Positions 1 through 8,414 of a DNA stretch of 33,905 nt are shown here, piece after piece. The notes under the pieces were generated by a model that saw only the letters and a list, made by a program, of their open reading frames with translations, had not been told where the DNA came from and did not search any database. The translations under genes and the position numbers were made by a program. The DNA is from Alphaproteobacteria bacterium. GTDB lineage: Bacteria > Pseudomonadota > Alphaproteobacteria > Caulobacterales > Hyphomonadaceae. The stretch is from contig WGLW01000047.1 in NCBI GenBank assembly GCA_016125405.1, positions 1 to 33,905 of the forward strand, in the 5' to 3' direction. How positions within the stretch are numbered: the stretch's first letter is position 1; every line of letters starts with the position of its first letter.

Positions 1-1
1 A

Positions 2-124
2 TTGCGAAAGCTGGCGCAGCGAAACGTCAACGGCCTCCGCCGCGCCATCGCCCGCTTCGTCCCAACTGTCAGCACAAACGAGGCCCGCGCTTACTTCCGC
101 CACGCCGGCTATGGTGCAACTTGA
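2..124 (+). mobile_element. C-terminal end of an IS630-type transposase (cut by window edge)
   Basis: The first 124 bases hold an open frame without a start, encoding 40 residues and ending at TGA (122-124). The tail reads ANEAR-type helix then YFRHAGYGAT, which resembles the end of IS630-family DDE transposases (their usual ending is close to NYFxxAGYdat), preceded by a basic LRKLAQRNVNGLRR stretch typical of the same region. The element runs off the left edge, so its catalytic core, its other end and its intactness cannot be judged. Its stop lies 12 bases from the stop of the convergent sdhA. IS630 elements target TA and duplicate it; a TA is present at 141-142, but I cannot define the terminal repeat. 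Family assignment rests on a short tail, so it is moderate. Confidence 0.6.
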
Positions 125-136
125 GCGGAATCTGCT

Positions 137-1921
137 TTAGTAAACGCGCTTCTTGGGTTTGATGTACTCGATGTCGTTGGACATCGTGTAGGCGTGCACG
201 GGCCGGTAGTCGATTTTGACCGAGCCTTTGCCGTCCACCCACGACAGGGTGTGTTTCATCCAGTTGGCGTCATCGCGGTCGGGGAAGTCTTCGCGGGCGT
301 GGGCGCCGCGGCTTTCAGTGCGGTTGGCGGCGGAGTTGGCTGTCGCGGCGGCCTGCAGGATGAGGTTTTCGAATTCCAGGGTTTCTACCAGGTCTGTGTT
401 CCAGATCAGTCCGCGATCCTTCACCGAAATATCTTCCGATGCTTTCACCACACTGGCGATGCGCTGGACACCCTGCTTTAGCGTCTCGCCAGTCCTGAAG
501 ACGGCGACATCTTCCTGCATTGCGCGCTGCATGTCGCCGCGAAGTTTCGCCGTTGGCGTGCCGCCGGAAGCGTTGCGGAATTTGTCGAAGCGCGCGAGGT
601 GATCTTCCCCGGCGCCTTTCGGGAGGTCGCGCTGCGACTTGCCTTTTTCGAGCTTGGCGCCGCAGTCCAGACCTGCTGCACGGCCGAACACGACCAGGTC
701 GATCAGCGAGTTGGAGCCTAGGCGGTTGGCCCCGTGCACCGAGACGCAGGCCGCTTCGCCCACGGCCATCAGGCCCGGCACCACCTTGTCCGGATCGCCG
801 CCCTCAAGTGTCAGAACCTCGCCGTGATAGTTCGTCGGGATGCCGCCCATATTGTAGTGCACGGTCGGCAAGACCGGGATCGGTTCCTTGGTGACATCAA
901 CGCCGGCGAAGATGCGGGCGCTTTCCGAGATGCCTGGCAGCCGCTGAGCCAGGACTTTTGGATCGAGGTGGTCGAGGTGGAGGTTGATGTGGTCCTTGTT
1001 CTCGCCAACGCCGCGGCCCTCACGGATCTCGATGGTCATGGAGCGCGAGACGACATCGCGGGAGGCCAAATCCTTCGCTGAAGGCGCATAGCGCTCCATG
1101 AAGCGCTCGCCCTTGGAGTTGGTCAGATAGCCGCCTTCGCCGCGCGCGCCTTCGGTGATGAGGCAACCCGATCCGTAGATGCCGGTCGGATGGAACTGGA
1201 CAAACTCCATGTCCTGCAGCGGCAGGCCGGCGCGCAGCACCATGGCGTTGCCGTCGCCCGTGCATGTGTGGGCCGAGGTCGCCGAGAAATAAGCGCGGCC
1301 ATAGCCTCCCGTCGCCAGGATAACCCTTTGGGCGCGGAAACGATGCATCGCGCCGTCGTCGAGCTGCCAGGACGTCACTCCCCGGCACGCGCCGGCTTCC
1401 ATGATCAAATCAAGGGCGAAGTGTTCGATGAAGAAATCAACATCGTATTTCAAGGACTGGCCATAAAGCGTGTGCAGAATGGCGTGGCCTGTGCGGTCTG
1501 CAGCCGCGCAAGTGCGCTGGATCGGCGCCTCACCGAAATTGCTGGTCATGCCGCCAAAGGCGCGCTGGTAAATCTTGCCTTCCTCCGTGCGGGAGAAGGG
1601 CACACCCCAGTGTTCGAGTTCATAGACCGCGTCTGGAGCATGGCGGACGAGGTATTCGATCGCGTCCTGGTCGCCGAGCCAGTCGGCGCCTTTTACCGTG
1701 TCGTACATGTGCCAGCGCCAGTCGTCCTTGCTCATGTTGCCGAGCGAGGCCGAAATGCCACCCTGCGCGGCCACCGTGTGGCTGCGGGTGGGAAACACCT
1801 TGGTGATGCAGGCAGTCTTGAGTCCCGCCTGCGCGCAACCGAGCGCGGCGCGCAGGCCCGAACCGCCGGCGCCGACGACGACCACGTCATAGGTATGATC
1901 GTTCCAGGTGTAGGCGCTCAT
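137..1921 (-). CDS. sdhA: Succinate dehydrogenase flavoprotein subunit
   Basis: A 594-residue SdhA, the usual length. It carries the covalent-FAD subunit of complex II, which oxidises succinate to fumarate at the inner face of the cytoplasmic membrane. Visible motifs are the N-terminal dinucleotide-binding [13 protein letters not shown], the FAD-attachment segment SHTVAAQGG with the flavin-linked histidine near residue 48, the substrate-site segment [11 protein letters not shown] followed by TEGARGEGG, and [11 protein letters not shown] near the second FAD-binding region. The C terminus KKRVY looks native, so the neighbouring transposase has not truncated it. It is the third gene of an sdhC-sdhD-sdhA run on the minus strand, 52 bases after sdhD. 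The iron-sulphur subunit sdhB normally follows at once; here a transposase end follows instead. Confidence 0.97.
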   Translation of the reverse strand: MSAYTWNDHTYDVVVVGAGGSGLRAALGCAQAGLKTACITKVFPTRSHTVAAQGGISASLGNMSKDDWRWHMYDTVKGADWLGDQDAIEYLVRHAPDAVYELEHWGVPFSRTEEGKIYQRAFGGMTSNFGEAPIQRTCAAADRTGHAILHTLYGQSLKYDVDFFIEHFALDLIMEAGACRGVTSWQLDDGAMHRFRAQRVILATGGYGRAYFSATSAHTCTGDGNAMVLRAGLPLQDMEFVQFHPTGIYGSGCLITEGARGEGGYLTNSKGERFMERYAPSAKDLASRDVVSRSMTIEIREGRGVGENKDHINLHLDHLDPKVLAQRLPGISESARIFAGVDVTKEPIPVLPTVHYNMGGIPTNYHGEVLTLEGGDPDKVVPGLMAVGEAACVSVHGANRLGSNSLIDLVVFGRAAGLDCGAKLEKGKSQRDLPKGAGEDHLARFDKFRNASGGTPTAKLRGDMQRAMQEDVAVFRTGETLKQGVQRIASVVKASEDISVKDRGLIWNTDLVETLEFENLILQAAATANSAANRTESRGAHAREDFPDRDDANWMKHTLSWVDGKGSVKIDYRPVHAYTMSNDIEYIKPKKRVY

Positions 1922-1973
1922 GCGACACGTCCTTGGTCGTCAGATTGGGGCAAGCGATCCAGCGGCGGGACCG

Positions 1974-2354
1974 CTAGATGGCGATAGTGACGACCGCGTA
2001 GGCGGCCGCCGCAAACAACACGATGGAAAGGAAGGAATTCAGGATCAGCAGGACCATGCGCAGCGCCGTCCGGCCGATATAGTCCTCGATCACCACCTGC
2101 ATGCCTATGCGCATGTGGTAAAGTGCAGTCCCGACGGTCAGCAGAATCAAAACGGCGTTGAGCGGCTGGCTCACGAAGTACTGGGCGTCGCCATAATCGC
2201 CGCGCACGGCGCCAAGGAGCGAAATCAGGAACCACGGAACAAGCACGATGAGGGCGATGGCCGAAACGCGCTGTCCGATGAAATGGCGCGCCCCGGCCTT
2301 GGCTGATCCCAGGCCGCGGACCTTGCCGAGCGGTGTGCGGATCGACTCGCTCAT
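1974..2354 (-). CDS. sdhD: Succinate dehydrogenase membrane anchor subunit
   Basis: A 126-residue protein with three membrane helices (about residues 29-50, 62-84 and 96-123). With SdhC it anchors complex II, binds haem b and forms the quinone site. The segment YHMRIGMQVVIEDY holds the expected haem-ligand histidine (H80) and the Asp-Tyr pair (D91-Y92) that line the quinone pocket in the family. The start ATG overlaps the TGA of sdhC by four bases (ATGA, 2351-2354), which suggests translational coupling and equal synthesis of the two anchors. Confidence 0.95.
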   Translation of the reverse strand: MSESIRTPLGKVRGLGSAKAGARHFIGQRVSAIALIVLVPWFLISLLGAVRGDYGDAQYFVSQPLNAVLILLTVGTALYHMRIGMQVVIEDYIGRTALRMVLLILNSFLSIVLFAAAAYAVVTIAI

Positions 2355-2782
2355 GGGTAGGCTCCGTCAACAAGGCCGGGCAGTCCCGGGAACAGATCTG
2401 CCGCCCACCACACCAGGATCGCGAGAACGACTGAAAGCCCGATCACGCCCCAGGCTGTGAAACTTGCGAATTTCGGATCGAATCCCTTGCCCACGTCCCA
2501 AACTAGGTGCCGGATTCCATTGAGCGCATGAAAGAGGAAGCTGAGCACAAAAAGAAAGAGAATGATCTGGCCGGGGATCGAAGCGGCGAGCATTTCAAAG
2601 CCTGCGTAATAGTCCGGTCCTGAAACAATGGCGAACAGCCACCCCGCGACAACGATGGCGCCTGCATAGAGCGCACAGCCCGTGGCGCGGTGGAGTATCG
2701 AGACCAGCATCGTGACATGCCAGCGCCATACCGACACGAACGGCGACATTGGCCGCTTGTCGGTCCACCCGGTCTGCGACAT
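2351..2782 (-). CDS. sdhC: Succinate dehydrogenase cytochrome b556 subunit
   Basis: A 143-residue cytochrome b subunit of complex II and first gene of the sdh cluster. The N-terminal RPMSPFVSVWRW, then SILHRATG (Ser28, Arg32: quinone-site residues in the family), are classic SdhC signatures. HALNGIRHLVWDVG contains H85, which aligns with the haem ligand, and H92. Three helices span about residues 28-53, 69-90 and 110-131. The gene is divergent from the amidotransferase gene at 2910, so the 127-base gap between them should contain the sdh promoter; I cannot point to a convincing -35/-10 pair there. Confidence 0.95.
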   Translation of the reverse strand: MSQTGWTDKRPMSPFVSVWRWHVTMLVSILHRATGCALYAGAIVVAGWLFAIVSGPDYYAGFEMLAASIPGQIILFLFVLSFLFHALNGIRHLVWDVGKGFDPKFASFTAWGVIGLSVVLAILVWWAADLFPGLPGLVDGAYP

Positions 2783-2880
2783 GCGCGTCTACCCCTCACA
2801 TTCCCGGCCGCGCCGGACGTCGGACCGGTTCTAGACCCGGCGTCAGCCCTGTCAACGCGCCGCATATCGCACTCTTGGAT

Positions 2881-2893
2881 TGATCGGCGATCA
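2881..2893. promoter_or_regulatory. 13-base palindrome in the sdhC/amidotransferase divergent gap
   Basis: TGATCG-G-CGATCA is a perfect inverted repeat with a one-base centre, placed 17 bases before the amidotransferase start and in the only promoter-sized gap upstream of sdhC. It could be an operator. CGATCG-like words are common in such genomes, so chance is a real alternative. Confidence 0.2.
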
Positions 2894-2909
2894 GGCTCAT
2901 TTAGGCGCA

Positions 2910-3626
2910 ATGAAGATCACAATTCTCGAAGCGGGCCGGGCGCCGGGGCGGCTGCAGGAGCTTTATCCCAGCTACCCGGACATGTTCGCGTCCCTGCTAT
3001 CCGGAGCGGACAGCGCGCTCAGCTTCGGGACAGTCGCTTTGGTCGATGGCGCCACGCCTCCTGATCCAGCGCAATGCGACGCTGTCCTGGTGACGGGATC
3101 GCCCGCCGGGGTCTACGATCTGACGCCCTGGATGACGCCGCTGCGAGACTTCGTGCGCGGTGCATGGGAAGCGAAGACGCCGATGATTGGCGTGTGCTTC
3201 GGGCATCAGATCATCGCCGACGCGCTCGGGGGCGATGTGCGCAAGTCGGAAAAGGGATGGGGCGTGGGCCGGCACACATACGATATTGTCGCACGGCGGC
3301 CGTGGATGGACGGCGCGTCAGACAGGTTTTCTCTGGGCGTCAGCCATCAGGATCAGGTGATCGCGCCGCCGCCCGGCGCCGAGACCCTGGCGCGCTCGCG
3401 CCATACGGATCACGCCATGCTGGCCTATGACGGTGGGCCGGCGATTTCGCTGCAGGGACACCCGGAATTCACCGATGGATTCCTCGCCGCCCTCTACGGC
3501 GCCCGTCGCGGCAAGACGCTGAGCGACGATCTCGCGGATCAGGCGATCGAGTCGCTCGCCGGACCCGAGGACAATGCGCGCGTCGGCGAATGGATGGCGC
3601 GTTTCCTGCGAACCGCCCGCAGCTGA
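2910..3626 (+). CDS. Class I glutamine amidotransferase-like protein (GMP synthase-type domain)
   Basis: A 238-residue single-domain class I amidotransferase. The nucleophile elbow IGVCFGHQ puts the catalytic cysteine at C96, and LQGHPEF supplies H184 and E186, so the triad is complete. Such stand-alone proteins hydrolyse glutamine or other gamma-glutamyl compounds; no synthetase partner lies next to it, so the substrate is unknown. I chose the ATG at 2910 because MKITILEAG begins the expected first beta strand; an upstream in-frame ATG at 2880 would add ten residues without family support. No strong Shine-Dalgarno is visible. The gene is divergent from sdhC and is followed after 109 bases by an unknown membrane protein. 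Confidence 0.85.
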   Translation: MKITILEAGRAPGRLQELYPSYPDMFASLLSGADSALSFGTVALVDGATPPDPAQCDAVLVTGSPAGVYDLTPWMTPLRDFVRGAWEAKTPMIGVCFGHQIIADALGGDVRKSEKGWGVGRHTYDIVARRPWMDGASDRFSLGVSHQDQVIAPPPGAETLARSRHTDHAMLAYDGGPAISLQGHPEFTDGFLAALYGARRGKTLSDDLADQAIESLAGPEDNARVGEWMARFLRTARS

Positions 3627-3735
3627 TAACACCCGTTTCCTCCACAACCAGATCGGGATAGGCAAGCGTGACGGGTTTGATTTCGTGGAGTATGCGCTAT
3701 GCAGGGCAGGCTGGCCGGGTGGAGGAGAGCCTGAA

Positions 3736-4188
3736 ATGAGCGCCGAGGCGCTGATTCACCGACTCGGTACGGTGCTGGAGACGACTTCCATGTCGCACCA
3801 GCGCAATCCCGCTGGGCGCACCCGCACCTACACCAAGTGTCGTGTGCAATGGGACGACCAGGGTGAAACCGGCTTTTTCGAGTTGGCGGAGTCTTACAAG
3901 CCCGGCGACCGGACTGCTGTAATCTTTCGCGGCGATTCCTACATATGCGACGTGAACCTCGCGACGGGTCGCCAGTCGATCATCGGCGATCGCGTTGAGG
4001 GCATTGCGGCGCTGATCCTGGTTATATCGATGCCGCTGATGTTCCTGTTGATCGGCTTTCCGATCTACCTGGGCGTCACACTTTATTCCAAGGTCACGAC
4101 GAAAACGCTTCGTAAGCGGGTCGCTACCTATGTGGGCGATCTGCTGCGCAGGTTACGGCTTGATGGTCCCCAACCACTGCCGGCTTAG
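3736..4188 (+). CDS. Unknown membrane protein, one C-terminal-half transmembrane segment
   Basis: A 150-residue protein I do not recognise. The first 95 residues are polar (many Arg, Thr, Asp), with a pattern like a small beta-rich domain. Then a hydrophobic segment of about 25 residues (GIAALILVISM through to the IYLGV region, about residues 97-125) is followed by a basic cytoplasmic-looking tail rich in Lys and Arg. The start at 3736 is set by an excellent ribosome-binding site, GGAGGAGAG at 3721-3729; the open frame reaches further upstream but would overlap the preceding gene. The layout loosely recalls DUF3592-type membrane proteins, but I would not assign that. Its stop is 5 bases from the stop of the convergent gene at 4194. 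Confidence 0.75.
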   Translation: MSAEALIHRLGTVLETTSMSHQRNPAGRTRTYTKCRVQWDDQGETGFFELAESYKPGDRTAVIFRGDSYICDVNLATGRQSIIGDRVEGIAALILVISMPLMFLLIGFPIYLGVTLYSKVTTKTLRKRVATYVGDLLRRLRLDGPQPLPA

Positions 4189-4193
4189 GCGCA

Positions 4194-4619
4194 TCACCTC
4201 TTTCCTGGCATCACCAGAACGGCGACCCAGCCGCCAGCCTGATAGAGACCGGCAAACGTCAGCAATGTATCGAGCCAGATGCGGGTGCCCCACAGCGGCC
4301 AAAGCGGGAGGAGGCTCAGGACCGCGATCACCGCCGACGCGCCATCCAGCCAGCGATCGCCGAGCAGATAGCCGACAGGCGTGCGCTGGCGCATGACTGC
4401 CCGTCGTGTCACCGGAAAAACGCCATCCTCCAGGCGCGGCGGCCCGAAGATATCCTGCAGTGTCTCGGGATTGAGAATGCCCGTCACATCTCGCAAATGT
4501 TCTTGCGTGGCGACGCCGTCCTCGATCGCCGCCCAGGATGCGCCTGACCGAATGGAGCGAACAACCACTGAGAGCAGGATGGCGATAGCGCTCGCGGCCT
4601 GTGTTATTCCCGGCGTCAT
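4194..4619 (-). CDS. Unknown membrane protein
   Basis: A 141-residue protein with no family I recognise. The N terminus has a hydrophobic helix (about residues 5-22). A polar middle (about residues 25-85) contains TGILNPETLQDIFGPPRLEDG. The C-terminal half has two closely spaced hydrophobic segments (about residues 94-110 and 115-137). It lies 24 bases downstream of mch on the same strand, so it may be the third gene of the citE-like/mch operon, though nothing in the sequence links it to that pathway. No clear Shine-Dalgarno precedes the ATG. Confidence 0.65.
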   Translation of the reverse strand: MTPGITQAASAIAILLSVVVRSIRSGASWAAIEDGVATQEHLRDVTGILNPETLQDIFGPPRLEDGVFPVTRRAVMRQRTPVGYLLGDRWLDGASAVIAVLSLLPLWPLWGTRIWLDTLLTFAGLYQAGGWVAVLVMPGKR

Positions 4620-4643
4620 GTATCAATGACCACAAGATCGACT

Positions 4644-5693
4644 TTATTCGCGCCGCGGGATCGCGGCCCAATAGTCGAAGTCCAGGATCACCTCTGGAAG
4701 ATACTTCCCCTCGGCGTCCTTGTACGGGAAATCGGCGCACGGCCTGTTCTTGGTCGCCACGAGCCGCAGCCTCAATGCGCCAAGACCCTCGCCCAGCTCT
4801 GCCGTGTCCAGTACTTCCGACCAGGCGAAGACTGTGTCGCCTGCGAAGAGTGGGTTCACGTGGCTGCCGGCGTTGATGGCGATGATTTCGCCGGCATTGG
4901 CGAGGCCGTTGAAGGCCAAAGACCGGGCAAGTGAAATCGCCACGCCGCCATAGATTAGCCTGCGGCCGAAACGGCTCGACGCTTGCTCGAACTGGTTGAA
5001 ATGAACCTTGGCGGTATTCTGATAGAGTCGGGTCGCGATCTGGTGCTCAGCTTCCTCGACGGTGAAGGCGTCGACGTGATCAATCTTTTCGCCGGGCTCG
5101 TAGTCTTCGAATCCGAAGGGCGATCCGGACACCGTAAAATCATATCCGGTTGCCGTTAAATCGGTTCGCGGCAGGGAAGAAGGTTTCACCGAGGTTGGCA
5201 GTTCTGGAACGACCGGTTCTGGCGCTGGCCTTGATGTGTCTTTCTTGTTGACCATCACCCAGCGGATATAGCTGAGCACTTCCTCGTCAGCCTGGTTGTA
5301 ACCCGTGGTTCGGACCCAGACGACGCCCGTCTTGCCGTTGGAGTTCTCCTTTACGCCGATCACTTCAGAAACGGCCCGCAGAGTGTCGCCGGGATAGACA
5401 GGCCTTAGAAACCGCCCGTCTGCATAGCCAAGGTTTGCGACTGCATTCAGCGATATGTCCGGAACCGTCTTGCCAAAAACGACATGAAAGGCGAGCAGCG
5501 GATCGATCGGAGCGCCTTCTAGCCCGCAGTCCTGGGCGAAGGTGTCGGCCGAATAAAGCGCAAATCTTGAGCCTGTGAGTCCCACATAGAGAGCGGCATC
5601 CGCTTCGGTGACAGTGCGCGGCGTCGCATGGATCAGCTCATCGCCAACGGCGAAGTCCTCGAAGAAATTGCCGGGATCGGATTTGAGAGTCAT
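4644..5693 (-). CDS. mch: Mesaconyl-CoA hydratase (beta-methylmalyl-CoA dehydratase), double hot-dog
   Basis: A 349-residue tandem MaoC-like hot-dog protein. The N-terminal half carries runs typical of Mch from the ethylmalonyl-CoA pathway: NPGNFFEDF-like opening (here DPGNFFEDFAVGDEL), FGKTVPDISLNAVANLGYAD, PVYPGDTLRAVSEVIG and KENSNGKTGVV. The second hot-dog follows from about residue 190, with FNQFEQASSRFGRRLIYGG and an HVNPLFAGDTVFAWSEV segment. The enzyme interconverts beta-methylmalyl-CoA and mesaconyl-CoA in the cytosol. Its ATG overlaps the stop of the upstream CitE-like gene by four bases (5690-5693), so the two are translationally coupled. Pathway context is inferred; no other ethylmalonyl-CoA gene is in the window. 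Confidence 0.88.
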   Translation of the reverse strand: MTLKSDPGNFFEDFAVGDELIHATPRTVTEADAALYVGLTGSRFALYSADTFAQDCGLEGAPIDPLLAFHVVFGKTVPDISLNAVANLGYADGRFLRPVYPGDTLRAVSEVIGVKENSNGKTGVVWVRTTGYNQADEEVLSYIRWVMVNKKDTSRPAPEPVVPELPTSVKPSSLPRTDLTATGYDFTVSGSPFGFEDYEPGEKIDHVDAFTVEEAEHQIATRLYQNTAKVHFNQFEQASSRFGRRLIYGGVAISLARSLAFNGLANAGEIIAINAGSHVNPLFAGDTVFAWSEVLDTAELGEGLGALRLRLVATKNRPCADFPYKDAEGKYLPEVILDFDYWAAIPRRE

Positions 5694-6574
5694 TGGGCCG
5701 CCTCGCGTTTAGCGATCGCTTCGGCAACCGCTACCATGCGTTTTGCCTGCGCAAGATGCAGTAGTTCGGTCATCTTGCCGTTGACTTTGAGCACGCCTTT
5801 GCCTGCGTTGGCCGGATCAGCAAAAGCGGCGATCACGGCGCGCGCCTGTTCGACCGCGGCAGGGGGAGGCGCGAAAATGTTGTTGCACGGGCCGACCTGG
5901 CTGGGATGGATCAGCGTCTTGCCGTCAAATCCGAAAGCCTTTCCTTGCCGCGCCTCAGCGGCGAAGCCTTCTGCGTCAGCAATGTCGTTGAAGACGCCGT
6001 CGAAGATCAGATAATCGTGCGATCTAGCAGCTGCGACCGATAGCGTGAGCGTTGTGGCTAGATTTGACCGGTCCGGCAGCGGGTCCGCGCGAAAATCCTT
6101 GATCAGGTCGTTGGTGCCCATAACGAAAGCGGTGAGATGCGTGTCGATGCCCGCTGCCGCGATCTCCCGAAGGTTCAGGATGGCAAGCGGTGTCTCGATC
6201 ATGATCCAAAGCTGGAGTTGAGGCGAGGCCTGTGCGCCGTGAAGCGCCGCCTCGAGAATTTCGATATCTCGAGCGCGCGTCACCTTGGGGGCGAGGATCG
6301 CGTCGGGCTTTGCGGCGACCGCGGCTTCGAGATCGGCTTCGCCCCATTCGGTGTCGAGGCCGTTGATGCGGATCACAAGTTCGCGTGGGCCATATCCGCC
6401 GGCTTTCACGGCCGCACAGACCCGATCGCGGGCCTCGGCCTTCGCCTCCGGCGCGACGGCGTCCTCCAGGTCGAGGATCAGGCTGTCCGCCGGCAGTGTT
6501 TTGGCTTTTTCAAGCGCGCGCTCATTGGCGCCAGGCATGTATAGCACGGACCGGCGCGGGCGGATGGCGGACAT
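5690..6574 (-). CDS. CitE-like CoA ester lyase (HpcH/HpaI family), malyl-CoA lyase/thioesterase type
   Basis: A 294-residue TIM-barrel protein of the citrate-lyase-beta/malyl-CoA family. The N-terminal RRSVLYMPGANERALEKA and LILDLEDAVAPEAK, then VIRINGLDT, and FGFDGKTLIHPSQV near the C terminus are family hallmarks; MIETPLAILN and MGTNDLIKD supply the acidic residues expected to bind magnesium. It is closer in character to the (3S)-malyl-CoA thioesterase/CitE-like group than to the main malyl-CoA lyase Mcl1, which starts differently. Start at 6574 is favoured by a GAGG 8-11 bases upstream and by family length; an upstream frame adds 20 unlikely residues. Coupled to mch, it probably acts on methylmalyl-CoA or malyl-CoA, or removes CoA from a pathway intermediate. 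Confidence 0.85.
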   Translation of the reverse strand: MSAIRPRRSVLYMPGANERALEKAKTLPADSLILDLEDAVAPEAKAEARDRVCAAVKAGGYGPRELVIRINGLDTEWGEADLEAAVAAKPDAILAPKVTRARDIEILEAALHGAQASPQLQLWIMIETPLAILNLREIAAAGIDTHLTAFVMGTNDLIKDFRADPLPDRSNLATTLTLSVAAARSHDYLIFDGVFNDIADAEGFAAEARQGKAFGFDGKTLIHPSQVGPCNNIFAPPPAAVEQARAVIAAFADPANAGKGVLKVNGKMTELLHLAQAKRMVAVAEAIAKREAAQ

Positions 6575-6659
6575 GAGACACAACCTCGAAGACTGACGTT
6601 GGGCACATGTGAAGGACCCGGGGGCCAAGATCAAGCCAAGGCGGGCTTTCCGTCATCGC

Positions 6660-7136
6660 TCAGCCGGGTTTCGAAGGCCTGGTTGCTGGCCTCGGCGGGA
6701 CAAGGGCGACGGCCTGATCCGGAGTGGCGAATACACCTCTTCCGGGCACGAAATTGATTTCGAGCCGTACGCCGTCCGGATCTTCGAACAGGATCGAATA
6801 GTAGCCGGGCGCCCAACCATCCTCCTGCGGCGCACGAACAATGGCGGCATCGAGGTCTTTCAGGAAGCGATAGGCTTCGTCGACGTCCTCGCGTGAACGC
6901 GCGCGGAAACACACGTGATGCAAACCAACTCGACGCTGATTGAAGCGCTCGCCTTGATGCTCGTCAGCAGGCGGACTGATCAGCACGCCCGTGCGTCCGC
7001 CGACGCAGTAATAGCCCGACGCGTCGTCCATAACCTGTTTCAGGCCAAGGAACGGGAGGAGGCGCCGATAGAATTCACGCGCGATCTCATAACGACCAGC
7101 TGTGATCTGGATGTGAGCAATTCCATTGATTTCCAT
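6660..7136 (-). CDS. VOC-superfamily (glyoxalase-like) protein
   Basis: A 158-residue single vicinal-oxygen-chelate domain. GIAHIQI places a metal-ligand histidine at H8, GLHHVCF gives H73/H74, and DGVRLEINFV gives E126, the usual VOC metal set. A GGGGAA ribosome-binding site precedes the ATG. The substrate cannot be read from the sequence. Its stop is 85 bases upstream of the CitE-like gene on the same strand; some VOC proteins are CoA-ester epimerases, so a link to the neighbouring CoA pathway is possible but unproven. It is divergent from the serine hydrolase at 7233. The final 20 residues are a proline/arginine-rich tail outside the domain. Confidence 0.85.
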   Translation of the reverse strand: MEINGIAHIQITAGRYEIAREFYRRLLPFLGLKQVMDDASGYYCVGGRTGVLISPPADEHQGERFNQRRVGLHHVCFRARSREDVDEAYRFLKDLDAAIVRAPQEDGWAPGYYSILFEDPDGVRLEINFVPGRGVFATPDQAVALVPPRPATRPSKPG

Positions 7137-7232
7137 ATCGGTTCCCCGCGCTTGCGGTCCATGATGCGGCTAGCCGGCGTCCGGCACCAGCCTGCGCTTG
7201 ACCCAGAACGCCAGCTCGCTGAATGGTCGCGC

Positions 7233-8351
7233 ATGAGCATTTCATCCGGGTTTGTAGCGGCCGGGTTCGAGCCGGTGCGCGAGGCATTCGAGCGCAACTT
7301 CGAGGAAGGGCGCGAGACAGGCGCAAGTTTTGCCGCCTATCTGGATGACGAGCTTGTGGTTGATCTCATCGGCGGTTGGACCGACCGCAAGCAGGAGCAG
7401 CCCTGGACTGCGGAAACCCTGTGCCCCGTCTTTTCCACGACCAAGCCGATTGCAGCGCTGGTAATTGCCCTGCTGGTTGACCGTGGCCAGGTCGACTACG
7501 ATGAATGGCTGAGCGCCTATTGGCCTGAGTTCGGGGCGAAGGGAAAAGACCGGATCACCGTCGCCGAGGCGCTATCGCACCAGGCTGGCGTACCCGGATT
7601 TCCTGATCCCATCGACCCGGATCTGTGGCTGGATCCACCGGCCCTTTCCGCCGCGCTGGCGAACCTGGCGCCGATGTGGAAGCCGGGCGAGGGATCCGGT
7701 TATCATCCGCTAACGTGGGGCTATATTGCCGGCGAACTGGCGCGTCGTGTCGATGGCCGCACGCTGGGGACGATCCTTCGCGAAGACATCTGTGCGCCGC
7801 TGGGTATTGATTTCTGGATCGGCACGCCCGCCAGCGAGCATGGCCGTTGCGCGCAGATGATCAAGCCGAAGGAGCCGACCAAATTCGGCCCGCCAAGTCC
7901 GGCGCTGACCGCTGCTTTCCTCACTCCATGGGCCGCGCCCGCGCGGGGCGGGCCCGCTTGGCGTGAAGCTGAAATCCCTTCGGCCAATGGTCATGGCGAT
8001 GCGGCTGCCGTGGCCCGTCTGTTCTGCGCCTACGCGCAAAGAGGACGAATTGGCGAGACACGGCTTTTGTCGGAGGAAAGTTGGGCAGGTCTGACGCGGG
8101 AAAGAGTTGCGGGGGCAGATCGCATCCTTCCGGGTAAGATTGCCTTTGGTGCGGGCGTCATGCGCAACCTACCGCTGATCTACGGTCAGAACCCGGAAAC
8201 ATTGTGCCACTCTGGCTGGGGCGGTTCAGGCGCGCTGGGTGATCCATCCGCAGGCCTCGCAGCCGCCTACGTGATGAACCGTCAAGGCTCGCACCTGCTT
8301 GAGGATGCGAGGCGCAGCCGCATCATCGATGCGCTTTACGGGTGTCTCTAG
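7233..8351 (+). CDS. Beta-lactamase-fold serine hydrolase (EstB/LACTB-like carboxylesterase)
   Basis: A 372-residue class C beta-lactamase-like enzyme without a signal peptide, so cytosolic. The nucleophile motif is STTK with S68 and K71, in VFSTTKPIAAL. The second catalytic motif is around Y157 in GSGYHPLTWGYIAGEL, the form seen in family VIII esterases rather than true beta-lactamases. LSHQAGVPGF and LCHSGWGGSG also fit. Esterase activity is more likely than antibiotic hydrolysis. I place the start at MSISSGF (7233), the last ATG before the conserved region; the frame is open back to 6915 but that would overlap the divergent VOC gene completely at its 5' half. No strong ribosome-binding site is visible, so the start is uncertain. 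Confidence 0.82.
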   Translation: MSISSGFVAAGFEPVREAFERNFEEGRETGASFAAYLDDELVVDLIGGWTDRKQEQPWTAETLCPVFSTTKPIAALVIALLVDRGQVDYDEWLSAYWPEFGAKGKDRITVAEALSHQAGVPGFPDPIDPDLWLDPPALSAALANLAPMWKPGEGSGYHPLTWGYIAGELARRVDGRTLGTILREDICAPLGIDFWIGTPASEHGRCAQMIKPKEPTKFGPPSPALTAAFLTPWAAPARGGPAWREAEIPSANGHGDAAAVARLFCAYAQRGRIGETRLLSEESWAGLTRERVAGADRILPGKIAFGAGVMRNLPLIYGQNPETLCHSGWGGSGALGDPSAGLAAAYVMNRQGSHLLEDARRSRIIDALYGCL

Positions 8352-8414
8352 CTCGTTGCTCCGCATCCACCAAAGCGGATGTTTGTGCGGCTCAGCTGAC
8401 GCACATGCGGGCCA

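Noticed and set aside
1190-1987. 265-residue plus-strand frame opposite sdhA
   Set aside because: It mirrors the SdhA reading frame and shows no domain; the sdhA call is certain.
7233-8351. Serine hydrolase as an antibiotic-resistance beta-lactamase
   Set aside because: No signal peptide, and the second motif is the esterase form around Y157; carboxylesterase activity is more likely.
8352-8414. Weak hairpin (CATCC/GGATG) between the serine hydrolase and the Hpt-like gene
   Set aside because: Only a 5-bp stem with a poor T tract; not enough to call a terminator.
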